Part shown: positions 46,541-57,837 of the stretch, one piece after another
How positions within the stretch are numbered: the stretch's first letter is position 1
How the letters are laid out: each line of letters starts with the position of its first letter
Source: Harmonia axyridis
Lineage: Eukaryota; Arthropoda; Insecta; Coleoptera; Coccinellidae
Direction of reading: 5' to 3'
Length of the DNA: 64,000 nt
NCBI RefSeq assembly: GCF_914767665.1
Contig: NC_059507.1
Location: 12,834,001-12,898,000, forward strand
Notes under the pieces: generated by a model
Told to the model about the DNA's origin: nothing
Databases searched by the model: none
What the model saw: the letters and a program-made list of their open reading frames with translations, nothing else
Program-made: the position numbers and the translations under genes

Positions 46541-47766
46541 CATAGGCGTACAACTTTGCTTCCGCCGTTTTTTTTCCAAATTCGAGTCTTAATTGTGAAA
46601 CACTGGTTATATAGGTACATTCATGATTCAAGGTATTGTCTATCGCTGGCCACTACTTTCTCCCATCTATCGGGCAGCGTACGAATCCCGCGTTGAAAAA
46701 ATTGGTCATCTTTTGAAGCGATCCACGAATCGATCCAATTTTTCACTTCTTCATAAGACCAGAAGTGCTAGTCAGTCAGGCCATGTGCCATTGATCAAAA
46801 CAAGTGATCATTTTAACGTTTCCAAGTATGTCTTGACCACTTTCACAACATGGGGTCGACCATTGTCATGCTGTAAAATCACTTTATCATGTCTCTTCTT
46901 GTATTGCGGCCGTTTGTCTTTCAATGCTCTTCTCAAACACATTAAATGCGTTCGATAACGATCGCCTGTGATTGTTTCAGTCGGCTTAGCAACTCATAAT
47001 ACACTACGCCGAGCTGGTCCCACCAAATACTGAGCATGACCTTGGAACCGTGAATATTCGGTTTGTTGGTCAACGTGGAAGCATGGCCGGGATATCCCCA
47101 TTATTTTCTGAGCTTGGGATTACCCTAATGAACCTATTTTTCGTCTCAAGTCGCAATGCAATGCAGAAATCCCTTCCGTCTTTGCCTTGCAAGCAGCTGT
47201 TCAGGAGCATCTCTCGGCTTCAATTCGTAAGGCACCCAATTTCCTTGTTCCTGAATAATTTCCTTTTTTTTCAGGCGTTTTGAAATGGCTTGTTGAGTCA
47301 CTTCCAAAGATCCTGCCAGTACTCGTTGTGTTTGACACGAGTCTTGAACAAGTAATGCTTCGAATTCTGCAACTTCGAAAACTTTCTCTCTTCCACCACC
47401 ATGTTCGTCTTCGCTGTCAAAATCACCGTTCTTGAAGCGTTGAAACCACTCCCAGCACGTTCTTTCTCTAATAGCGGCCCCACCATAGGTATTTGAGAGC
47501 ATTCAATGAGCCTCAGCAGCAGATTTCTTCATATCAAAGCAAAAAATTAAAACCTCCCACAAGTGACGGCAATTTGGCTAGTAAGCTGACCTGTTTAATC
47601 GAGAATGACTTTTTGATACAGACACAAATCGACTAATATTTCGATGACGTTATGTTTACAAATACCTGAGCTTATTAATGACATCTATGATCTATTTATT
47701 TCGACTACCATTTACCCTTACAGTCATCCATTGCAAAACGGCGGAAGTGAAGTTGTATAAATGCAA
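46541..47766 (-). mobile_element. Mauritiana-type mariner, longest copy
   Basis: TA flanks at 46539-46540 and 47767-47768. The ends carry CATAGGCGTACAACTTTGC on the left and, reversed, TACAACTTCACTTCCGCCG on the right. The minus strand runs the whole transposase: FCFDMKKSAAEAH, then IRERTCWEWFQRFKNGDFDS, then VAEFEALLVQDSCQTQRVLA, then WVPYELKPRD, then VMLSIWWDQLGVVYYELL, with the C-terminus ERWEKVVASD-like near 46650. The start ATG is AGG here, and stops follow in the first 30 codons and later. The first-Asp region after FLHCIAT is frameshifted. It shows the layout that the shorter copies at 2042, 7450 and 29705 derive from. Confidence 0.88.
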
Positions 47767-48819
47767 TATTTTATAAACTAGTGCTATAAGAAAATCAAGA
47801 GATAGGATGTATTTTTTCAAAAATATTTACATGAAGAATATAGCCTCATCAAGGTTAAAAAATTGTAGATTGTATGAATAAATTGCTATTAATTGTTCGG
47901 AGGAATAAAATTTGATTTGACTTGATTTTATTTCTCACTAGTGCAGTAAAGTTACACAAAGAGAATACATTTTTGCAAGAGTTATAGCGGTGTTGATATT
48001 TCACATCAGGAATTAGTGATATAGCATCTAAGTATCTCTGTGATCCAACTATTTCATTTTCATAATCAGTTTTGGTTGATAAACCATCTTCTTCTCCAGA
48101 ATAACGGTCACTTCACTTCAACTGATCTTCACGTGGGTATGAACTGAACTAGAAACAACCCAAATTGAGAGTAACAGCTACGAAATAGCTCCATGTCAAT
48201 AACCATATGAACAATGATGTACGAAAGGCGACAAATTATAAAGCCAACTCCGTTAACATTCCAAACAGTCAGGATTGATTATTATTTATTCTTGAACGCA
48301 TGAGTTACCCAAGTATATATAACTACAATGACTGGTGCCAGCTCCATAGGTATTATTTTCATCAATTGGTATCTCAGAAATCATAAATTAATTGGTTCTG
48401 TGCTCCTCGATGCTTAGGAATAATCGATAATTTATTACTTCGTCGACGGTGGAATTGAAAAAAGTCATTGATGGATTGGTCATTCATCATATCTGCTGTT
48501 CCACCATGCCAGGCACCATTCTTCGGATGTATCTCGGGAAGAATCCGCATCGTATGGTAAGAATTAAGGATTACTCGCATTCAGAGTATCTCTTTACGAT
48601 CGTATATTGAATTCTTCATTAACGAGAATTGCAGAGATTGAGGCGGATGGGATTGAAGAGAAAAGATATTTGAAAAAGATTTCTTCTTATTGCCTATTGT
48701 ATTTTGATGACAGTTGCGAAGGTGACTTTGCTGGGTATCATTGAATAAGGATGTTTTGAAATGTTGCATTATTGTTGTGTAGGGCAGTGAACGTCGTCGT
48801 TGAAGATTACCCCAATAAA
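47767..48819. other. Unique AT-rich DNA
   Basis: Nothing recognised. Short frames only. Confidence 0.35.
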
Positions 48820-49220
48820 AGTATCCCCAACATGGTTAGATTACGTTGTCGGATGGTGACATATTTTCAAATACACAATATTACCATATCGTTATGAATG
48901 TATATTATATCGAATGAAATATATTCATTTGAGTGATTCTCGATTAAATATGCAAATTAAAATATTTGGAATCCGATATTTTTCCTAATTGTCGAATTTA
49001 TTATATGCAGAATATTTTTTATTTCCTGTATCTAACTGCTGAAATCCAAGGTTTAGCAACTATTGCTCTCCTAGTGTCATCCGCTGTTTCATGTCGTTTG
49101 GCGCGTTTGAAGTTTGTTTTCTGAATTTCTGATATATTTAGGTATTCATCTCAATATATTTTGAGTTGATATGAAGCTTTGATTCATTATGGACATAAGT
49201 GCGTTCTTTGTGGAGAAACT
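48820..49220 (-). repeat. Interspersed repeat family D, copy 2 (reverse)
   Basis: Reverse-orientation match to 11720-12230 and 51500-52010: ggtttagcaactattgctct and tttggcgcgtttgaagtttg. It is cut or diverged before the gatacgatatttcac end. Confidence 0.75.
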
Positions 49221-49257
49221 GGAATAACTATATTATTAAAAAGAATTGTAGACCCTT

Positions 49258-49378
49258 CGTTTTTTTTCTCCTATTTTCAATCATTTACTCCTTGCTATAC
49301 TATCTATGTTTTACCAAAAAAATTTAAAATTTAAACAGCTCCTTCTGGGTGTTGCAGTTTCTTTATCAGTTAGTATAT
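49258..49378. mobile_element. Tc1-like element, solo terminal fragment
   Basis: Matches the end of the element at 42308 in opposite orientation: caatcatttactccttgct, tatctatgttttacc, then agtttctttatcagttagta. No transposase follows; the next sequence is a mariner. A solo end. Confidence 0.6.
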
Positions 49379-49462
49379 AACCGTGAAAAAGTGTGAGTTA
49401 TGAATGGTTATTTTTTCGACTTGGGCAGATGTTTTCAAGAGGATTCAAAATATTTCGTGTTT

Positions 49463-50191
49463 CGAGAGCGGTTTGATAAGTCCGTGACAGAAAATAGTCG
49501 CAGGGGGCTAAATCTAGAGAATAAGCTGGATGAGATAGCATTTCGTAGCGCAATTCGTAGATTTTGACCATCGTGATCAGACAAGTGTGCACACGTGCAT
49601 TGTATTGATGGAACAGCACTTTCTTCTTCGCCAAATGCGGCCGTTTTTGCTTCAAATCAACGTCGAATCTGTTCAAAAGCTTTGAATAATATTCACCGTT
49701 GATCGTTTTACCTTTCTCGAGGTAATCAATGTGAATGACACCGCGTGCATCCCAAAAAACTGTGACATGACCTTGTTGACTGACAGACTCTATTTTGCCT
49801 TCTTTGGTCCACGTTCACCCCCTGCAACCCACTGTTTCGATTGTTCTTTGGTCTCGTGATGGATCCATGTTTCGTCCACAGTAACAAAACGGCGCAAAAA
49901 CTCCTTCGGTTATGGCTGAACATCGCTAAACACTCTTTTGAAGTGGTCACACGATTGCGCTTATTGTCGAGTGTGAGCAATCGCGGCACCCATCTCGCGG
50001 AGAGTTTTTTCATGTCCAAATATTCGTATAAAATATGATGTACCCGTTCAGTTGAGATACATACAGCATCAGCCAAGTCACTTCTTTTTGGGCGACCTGA
50101 ACGTTCGGCGTCACTAGTGCTGGTACACTGTTGCATTGGAAGTAACTGTTCGGGAAATTCAAAAAGTCACGGACTTATCAAACCGCTCTCG
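49463..50191 (-). mobile_element. Irritans-related mariner, deleted, perfect 24-bp ends
   Basis: The ends are perfect inverted copies: CGAGAGCGGTTTGATAAGTC at 49463 and its inverse ending at 50191. TA follows on the right, TT precedes on the left (probably a mutated TA). The minus strand reads DAERSGRPKRSDLADAV, then ISTERVHHILYEYLDMKKLS, then VTVDETWIHHETKEQSKQWV (first Asp), then VFWDARGVIHIDYLEKGKTI, then LFHQYNARVHT (second Asp changed to Tyr), then SLDLAPCDYFL (third Asp) directly joined to the end. Both the first ~50 residues and the ~60 C-terminal residues are deleted. A non-autonomous deletion derivative. Confidence 0.88.
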
Positions 50192-50192
50192 T

Positions 50193-51499
50193 AATCAGCA
50201 TCAGGATACAAATGCAGTTTTGCACAATCAGTTATACCTGAACTCGTTAACTATTCGACATGCACATCGAACCAAACCAAAACGGAATCGCAACTTCCCC
50301 AAACAACCGAGCAACCATCATCACTCATTCCTCGAAAGCTCGACGCCTCTCGGTCCCAACTCTCAAGACGTATCCGAATTCATATTTCCGAGACCACATG
50401 ACTGATTATTGTCAACCCGCGTCACCGTCTCGATATAATGATTCAATCGTGTGCCGGATTACCGTTTCCGACTTTGACATCCAACTATTAATTATCGGAG
50501 AGGAAAACTTGTAATTGAATCCCGGGATTCCAAGGGAGAGAGGCAAATACGAGCCGTATTCCCGTTTATTGACGAAATAATAAGATGCAGATAGGCTTTC
50601 TATCGGGCGTCGGCGTTTCTTTATCTCCTGCCAGTGATTGATCGTTGTGTTGGAAGATTAGAAAAGCTTGTTTGTTACGTTGTCTAGTTGGAATTGTCGC
50701 GAGTGTCATCGTAAATTGTCGACAAAGATTCTGGATGAAGTTGTTTTCGGTTTTCGGTGATGGTATCTCATTTTTGAGCGGTCTTTTTCTGAACGATTAT
50801 TTTTTAACATATACATCAATGGTCTTCCGAAGAATATAACATGAGACTTTGGTTGTAACTCTGCATAATATGACACTTTTTTTCTTGATATCTCGAAACA
50901 ATCAGTAACAACAATAATTGAAAGAATACTCTAAGAAGATGAAAGACCGTTTCTAACGGTCTTCATTTTAAATATCTAGAGAATCGATGCGAAAACTGGA
51001 TGAAATAAAATCGAGAGTGCGCAATTTCTTGGTATCCAAATCAAGGAGAACCTTATACAAAAGATCTCACTCTCACTAAAAAATTGCCATCATAATCATA
51101 TTCCTATCAGACAGGCTGAAAAAATTGCCTGATGAAGGGATTCTGATGAATTCCTACCACGCTCTGTTCCACAGTTCTATGTCCTAAGGCATCCTCACTT
51201 GGGGTGATGCACCGTAAGCAAACTCAGTTTTTCTCAAGTAGAAGAGAGCAACGAGAAGTTTGGCTGGGATTGACAACACTGTCTCAGAGAATACTTCATT
51301 AAGCACAATATCCACAGCTTTTATGGCTAATTCATCTATGCTTCTTAGTTTCATGTTCATGAAAACAGGCACAAATACTTAGAAAGAAGAGAATTCCATC
51401 AGCATGCCACACTTAAAACACAAGATCATTGCTTGCTATATCATAGAAGAAAGCTAGCACAGAAAGCCACAAAGCCATCAAATGTGTAACCCATCAACT
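50193..51499. other. Unique DNA with GC-richer island
   Basis: 50240-50620 is GC-richer and single-copy here. The 84- and 89-codon frames in it have no domain. From 50650 the DNA is AT-rich with nothing recognised. Confidence 0.3.
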
Positions 51500-52010
51500 A
51501 TAAAATTTGGCATGAAGAGCGCGGAAATAAAAACATATCAGTGATACGATATTTCACTCAATTCGCGAGTTTCTCCACAGAGAACGCACTTCTTATGTCC
51601 CATAGTGAATCAACGTATCATATAAACTCAAAATATATTGAAATAAATACCTAAATATATCAGAAATTCAGAAAACAAACTTCAAGCGCGCCAAACGATG
51701 TGAAACAACCGATGACACTAAAAGAGCAAAAGTTGCCAAACCTTGGATTTCAGCAGGTAGATACAGAAAATAATAAATATGCTGCTTATCATGAGTTCGA
51801 CAATTTGGAAAATTATCGGATCCCAAATAATCAAATTTGCTTATTCGATCGGGGATCACTCAAATCAATATATTTCATTCAAAATATAATATACATTCAT
51901 AAATAATATGGTAAAATTGTGGATTTGAAAATATGTCTCACTCTGACAACGTAATCAAATCATGTTGTGGACATGTCAAAATTGCATATACTTCCTCTAT
52001 CTATATATCA
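51500..52010 (+). repeat. Interspersed repeat family D, copy 3
   Basis: Same orientation as 11720-12230 and similar along the full length (atacgatatttcactcaatt, cttcaagcgcgccaaac, ccttggatttcagcaggtag, and the end ttgcatatacttcctct). A 68-codon frame crosses it but is not kept in copy 1. Confidence 0.78.
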
Positions 52011-52850
52011 TTTGAAAGTACTCCCTGCTCAACATTCGAAAATTACACATCTTTGGATAAAATGATTTTCCTCTGTCGGCTCTGTCCCCTGTAACAACTT
52101 CGCAAAAAAAAACCTATTCTCCTTCCCCTTGAACAGAATCAAAAGTATCTCCTCACCACTCTCACCAGTCCATTTCACTTCTTCGTTTATCGGAACGGAA
52201 TCAGTTGAAAGAATGGTGCTTCCATAAGGAATTTGCAGAACATGAATGATAACCTCTGTAAACAATTGTCAATTAGACGGCGTCCAGTGAACTGAGAATA
52301 CAGAAGCCGACAGATGTCGCGTTGCTTTGTTATCGCTGCCAAAGCCAGTGCCGCAATCGTTTTGCGAATAAGAACAATCGTCTATCACGTTTTCCTATCT
52401 TTTTTGTTGCTACAAGCTTGCCCAGAGCTGGGCTGGCCATCCAAGGTTCTTGAATTTCCGCGAATGAAAATTTTACGTTACATTCTGGATCTAGAAAGAT
52501 TGAGCAAGGATACTAATATGTGAAAATAGAAGAATATAACTAATTTGAAGTGAGGAGCTTATGGACCCAATTCAGATTCGAGTAAGTTTCATGTTATTTA
52601 CCAGGTAAGGTTAGCAAAAAATGACTCTATCAATCTGCAATGTGACCCATGAATATATCGAATGATACATGGCATGAAGAATGCGAATACCCAAATAAAG
52701 AAATGAATCCATGCATTTCTAAGTTTGTATGTATGTAGCTATAATTTATTTGAATACTGGCTACTGCATTATATTTTGTTTATTTAGAAGTCACGTACAG
52801 GCTCACGCCTCTGTGACTATATGTTTATACCCTGTAGCTTACAGAATAAA
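52011..52850. other. Unique DNA
   Basis: Nothing recognised. A 78-codon minus frame at 52029-52265 shows no domain. Confidence 0.35.
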
Positions 52851-52852
52851 CC

Positions 52853-53245
52853 ATTTTATTATTATTATTATATTATTATTCATTATTCGATTTTCCCGTT
52901 TCGATATAAATGCCAAATATTAGATTTAAGTGGAGTTTCTTTGCGAAGCGAGTTTGTGCTCTATTGTTTCCTCCCATCAGAGCTGTTGTCTTCATTAATC
53001 GTTGTAGTCTATAGCTCGCCCTCCAGTTCTAAAGTTCTAATGAACTCAAAGCATTTTTGGGCGTTGATTAGCGATAGCAAAGCATTCCGTCACTGGGTGA
53101 TCTGTAGTTTCTTCCTCCTCCCCGCAGAATCTAGACTCGTCGTTTTCTGCTAGACTCATTCTCATGAGGTGCTTCCTGAGGCAACAATGCCTTGTATGAA
53201 ATCCAATGAGGAGGTGTAGCATTTTCTTGCTAAGATCCACATGGT
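52853..53245 (-). mobile_element. R1/Jockey-type LINE tail with (AAT)n end
   Basis: The minus strand reads IGFHTRHCCLRKHLMRMSLA, then SRFCGEEEETTDHPVTECFA. This is the Cys/His tail after RNase H in R1-like LINEs. An (AAT)-rich tail lies at 52857-52881 on the left, the expected 3' end for this orientation. 5'-truncated. It abuts the mariner that starts at about 53250. Confidence 0.75.
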
Positions 53246-53249
53246 TCTT

Positions 53250-54200
53250 AGATCTTGCAGTATATTTCTAAGCGAAATAACATGCCGTGATTGGTTTATT
53301 CGCTCCAAACACGGTGATTTCAATGTTGACAACCGTTCACGTGAAGAAAGGCCAAAAAAAACCTTCGAAGACGCTGAATTGAAGATTTTGCTCGATGAGG
53401 ATCCGTGCCAAACGCTAGAAAAGCGATCTTCAGCATTGGGAGTTACCAGCCAAGCCATTTCCAAGCTACTCTATGCGTTGATAATAATGATTCAAAAACG
53501 GGGAACTTGGGTTCCTTATGAATTGAAGCCCAAGGAACGTTGAACGTCGTTTTTTCGCCTCTGAACAACTACTTCTTCGGCAAAAAAGGATGAGTTTTCT
53601 TCATCGAATCGTGACGGGTGATGAAAAATTAATCTATTACAACAACTCAAAGGAAAAAGTCATGGGGACTGCTCGGTTGTGCTTCTACGTCGTCACCTCG
53701 ACCGATTATTCACGTTGCAAAGGTTATGCTGTGTATGTGGTGGGACCAGGTCGGTGTTTTTTATTATGAGCTGTAGGAACCGAGTGGAACAAGTACTGGA
53801 AAATGGTATCAACTTTAATTGATGCGGTTTAGCTGAAATCTGCGCAAAAAACGGCCACAGAAGCTGCTGTAGAATGATTCTACAGCATGACAAAGCTCGG
53901 CTTCACCTTGCTAAACCCTTCAAAACCAATCTGGAAACGCTTAAATGGGACGTCCTACCCCATCCGCCGTATAGCCCAGATATTGCTCCGTCAGATTACT
54001 ACTTGTTTCAGTCGATGGCAGATGATCTGGCTCATCAGTAGTTCCACTTTTATGAAAACATCAAAAAATGGCTTGATTCGTGGATAGGCTCAAAAGATGA
54101 ACACTATTACCGTAGTGGTATTCTAGTTTTACCAGAAAGTTGACGAAAACTAAAAGCTTAAAATTGGCAATACTTCACAATAAAGTTGCTTTCCATAAGG
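53250..54200 (+). mobile_element. Mauritiana-type mariner, diverged family, no ends
   Basis: The plus strand reads TCRDWFIRSKHGDFNVDN, then KTFEDAELKILLDEDPCQTL, then VTSQAISKLL, then IMIQKRGTWVPYELK. After frameshifts it gives SFLHRIVTGDEKLIYY (first Asp), then ILQHDKARLHLAKPFKTNLE (second Asp, 53880-53940), then LPHPPYSPDIAPSDYYLF (third Asp), then FYENIKKWLDSWIGSKDEH. It is a separate family from the TACAACTTTGC copies, judging by the sequence. The first ~35 residues and both termini are missing. Confidence 0.82.
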
Positions 54201-55671
54201 AAAAATAGCAGAAACTTAGTTGCGCACCTAATATAAACATTCAAAAATGGATGTTATTTATTGATTTTTTTTTATTAAACATAAATATTGATCGCAGAGG
54301 CAAGAGCCTGTACGCGATTAATAATTTACAATTCTTTGAAGATTTTCAGTATATCTATAAAAAAAAGCATGAATTTACTTAATATCCAAAGTAAAAACCA
54401 GTAGGGATAAATTTTGACAACCTAGGCCAGAAAAGGATAAGCTGAACTTATGGAAAGATAGCTTCATAGTATAAGTGAACTTAAATTACTCAAAATTTGA
54501 GGGAAATTTGGATGTATGAATTCTGAGATATAGAAATTTCACAAGAAATTTCTCTCATACTTACAACTATACTATTTTCACAAAATTTTGCATGAATATG
54601 ATTTCCAAATTTCAGTTCGACCGAAAGTATGATTTTCAGCTAATGAAAAAATGAAATAGCATAGGGGAATGATTCCAGAACCAATTTTTAATTAACGAAT
54701 TTAAGGGATATCTTCTAGCACAATTCTTTCTAATAATTTTTTTCAATTCATTAACAAAGAGCATTATACATATACTGAGTTATCGTGATCCGAAATATTT
54801 TTTCACTCAAATCTGTTCTCTCTCCACGAATAACGCTCAGGTTATTTTCTTCATTTACTAAATCAGCTGCTAGCAAGAAATCTAAGTAAAACCACCGTGA
54901 TAATCGAAAATACTTACAATATCATCTCCACTTTTAATCGGCACTTTGTTGAGAGATCTAGGAATGTTCCGAAATCTTTGAAAACTTGAAAAATATTGAA
55001 TGGAGCCCACTTTTCTCTTAATTAATTATATCATAATATTTGAAAAAGATGAGTAAACTAGATCCTTCAATTTGCAACGTGTATTTCAAAAAGTGAAACG
55101 GGCTGATCATCACGTAGCACTCTACTTCAAAAACCGCATTCCTCTACCTTCCGTTATACCAAAGATACACCTCAAAACCCAAAAAAACGGTCACCCTGCA
55201 CAATGAAACAGAAACAATTACTACCCATCAAATCAGGTTTTTTTTCCAATCAATATTTATGAAGATCCGATAGTCTACGCTATACAATACCCTACACGAG
55301 TACGTTGGTAGCGATAGCTCGAAGGTTCTTGGTTGCCTCTGGTTCACTTTCTTCACTACACACCTGCTAGCCACAACAAAATCGAGTCGGCTATTATTAT
55401 AATTCTGTAAATCAAGATCGCCCTGAGGCGTTCAGGAGCAAATGTTTCGTTCGGATATTTCAGCGTGAGTGTGGGACGGGGTATTACGGTTGAAGAGGTG
55501 TGAATTTTGGTACTTTTACTGTTATGCCAAGACGAATTAGGAGAATTATCGATTGGATCTGGAAAGAATGCGTTTTCGAATGCTGATGGCGAAAATTTCG
55601 TTGTTATGTCATCGGTTGAATACGAAATTAATGTATTCTAAAAATATTTATTTAAAATCTGTAACTCATAG
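54201..55671. other. Unique AT-rich DNA
   Basis: Nothing recognised. Confidence 0.35.
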
Positions 55672-55735
55672 CCGCGGCGGACATATGCCGCGGAAATCAT
55701 ATTTAAAAATTAATTTCAACAATATTTCTGTCTTG
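55672..55735 (+). mobile_element. Older DD41D copy, 3' coding scrap
   Basis: The words agccgcggcggacatatgcc and aaatcatatttaaaa match the C-terminal coding end of the DD41D family (compare 56480-56520). The matching outer end, aaagttctctagctcttaag, lies at 56631-56655, beyond copy 3. The two pieces are best read as one older copy split by copy 3. Confidence 0.6.
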
Positions 55736-55737
55736 TA

Positions 55738-56622
55738 ACGGGTGTTTTTTTTTCGAGGTATATAACTTTAAGTTGGCATTACTGTTCGAGATGGCGACCG
55801 ATTTAACAACTGTCAAGTGATTTATTCTCAGGTTGGTTTGGCAATTCATCTTGAATAGACTCAATCCTGAAAAACGCTTGCAAATATTGCAATTTTATTT
55901 CGAAATTAATGGTTCTGTGCGGAATACGTGAAGCGCACTTCTGGTTGAATGGCTACGTCAACAAACAAAACTGCCGCATTTGCAGTGAAGCTAATCCTCA
56001 AGTATATGTCGAAACACCGTTACATCCAGAAAAACTGACTGTTTGGTGCGCTTTATAGGCTGGTGGAATCATTGGTCCGTACTTCTTCAAAAACGATGAT
56101 GGCCAGAACGTTACAGTCAATGGTGATCGGTATAGAGCCATGAATACTCACTTTTTTATTCCTGAATTAAACAACCATGATGTCTAGGAGCTGTGGTTCC
56201 AACAAGACGGCGCAACATGTCACACAGCTCGTGCCACAATCGATTTATTGTTTGTAATTTCACGTTTTGGACATGTGAATTGGCCTCCAAGATCTTGTGA
56301 TTTAACACCGCTAGACTACTTTCTATGGGGCTATGTAAAGTCATTGGTCTATGCGGATAAGTCACAAACCCTTGACTATTTGGAAGACAACATTCGCCGT
56401 GTTATTGCCGATATACGGCCACAAATGTTGGAAAAAGTCATCGAAAATTGGACGTCCAGATTGGACTACATCCGAGCCAGCCGTGGCGATCATATGCCAG
56501 AAATCATATTTAAAATGTTATGCCACAAGATTATCTTGCGGATAAATAAAATTCATGTCAATCGAATAATCCATCGTTGTTTTATTGCAATTTGAAGTTC
56601 TATAGCTCTAAAAAAACACCTT
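55738..56622 (+). mobile_element. DD41D mariner-relative, copy 3 (internally deleted)
   Basis: TA flanks at 55736-55737 and 56623-56624. The ends read ACGGGTGTTTTTTTTTCGAGG and, reversed, AAGGTGTTTTTTTAGAGC. The coding starts LNPEKRLQILQFYFEINGSV, joins directly from NT to EAHFWLNGYVNKQNC (deletion), and continues to QQDGATCHTARATIDLL. A second deletion of about 8 residues leads to ISRFGHVNWPP, then RSCDLTPLDYFLWGYVKS. The frame 56248-56595 covers the C-terminus. All three catalytic Asp remain, but the spacing of the last two is shortened. Inactive. Confidence 0.87.
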
Positions 56623-56660
56623 TAATTATAATTTAAAGTTCTCTAGCTCTTAAGAGGGAT

Positions 56661-57627
56661 TACTCCCACGTGACTGCTCAGTTCAAATTGAAATGATAGA
56701 TTTTTCTCTTGCAACCGTTGATTTTTATAGGATTTTCACATAATTTCTTTGAACAATTATCTGCATTGTAGACTGACAACATTTTTAATTTGCGAATGAA
56801 AAAACAATATTGGTAACTTTTCATTTTTCGCAAAAGAATTGATGATATTATGTACTCTGTACAAAGCACTGATATATTTTTGAAATATTCATGAAGAAAA
56901 TCTACAAAAAATCTCCAAAAAAGAGGTAAAACGATAAAAAAAATATAACGTTGTAGGTAAAGTGCTGCCCTCTACTTATATGCACCGTGAAGAGAAAGAG
57001 GGTAAAGTGAATTTACTACTTCGTATACCGTACAAAGTTGAGTCATCGCAGCAGCCTCAGAGGGAAAGCCACGTGGAGGTAGTCCCTCTTGAAACAACAC
57101 GCAACATTTCTTCTCGATCGGATCTGTTCCCACAAAAAAAACCGGGTTTCCCAATTTTTTCAATCGATAAAGAATCGGGGATACTAAACGGAACTTTTGG
57201 CGGTAAATTCTACCACCAGACGATCTGAGCCAGACAGTCTCGTCTCTATCAATCTCGGACGGCACCTACGAGACCACATAGGCCGTAGAGCCCGACGACT
57301 TCATCTCAATCGTTTTAATCGTTCTGCCGCGACACTGGTCCACCTCGGTGTGTACCGCTAGAGCGTCAATTAAATAACTTAATTAGTCGAGCATTCGAGC
57401 CAATCAAGCTGTCATGCCGGAATCAATCCGTCGGCTGGATGACGGGACAAACACGATGGCAAAACAATGGGCCACGGAGCGAAATTCCAACAGTTCTGTG
57501 ACTGATCGCGCGGTGATTCATAGACTGCTAAAGGATGAAGGTTAGTGGACGGTTCCCTGTTCACACGGTGCCCGAATTGTGACGGGCGCACCTTTGCAGG
57601 TGTTTTCTCTTGATGAAGTGCCTCCGG
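56661..57627. other. Unique DNA with GC-richer island
   Basis: 56960-57620 is GC-richer and single-copy here; 88- and 97-codon frames overlap on opposite strands without a domain. The stretch 57360-57540 (aattaaataacttaattag beside GC-rich words) is a regulatory candidate by composition only. Confidence 0.35.
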
Positions 57628-57836
57628 AAGAGTTGGGAATGTTCTGTGCCACTTATTAGTGAGGTTAGAATAGTTCTATCGGCGGGAGATTCATATTGAA
57701 ATTTTTAGATGACTTCTACATATTCTTAAGTTGAAGGGGGCTTTGTTAGTATTGTAGAGAAGGACGATAGAGAGAAATGAAGTGGTTATAACATACATAT
57801 TCATTTTGTAGAGGAACTATTCTATGGACCTTACAT
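57628..57836. repeat. Duplicated block Y, copy 1
   Basis: Starts agagttgggaatgttctgtg and runs to the mariner end at 57838, with ttataacatacatattcatt near its right side. The same block lies at 61063-61255, again next to irritans-type mariner sequence, so block and mariner end were duplicated together. Confidence 0.75.
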
Positions 57837-57837
57837 C

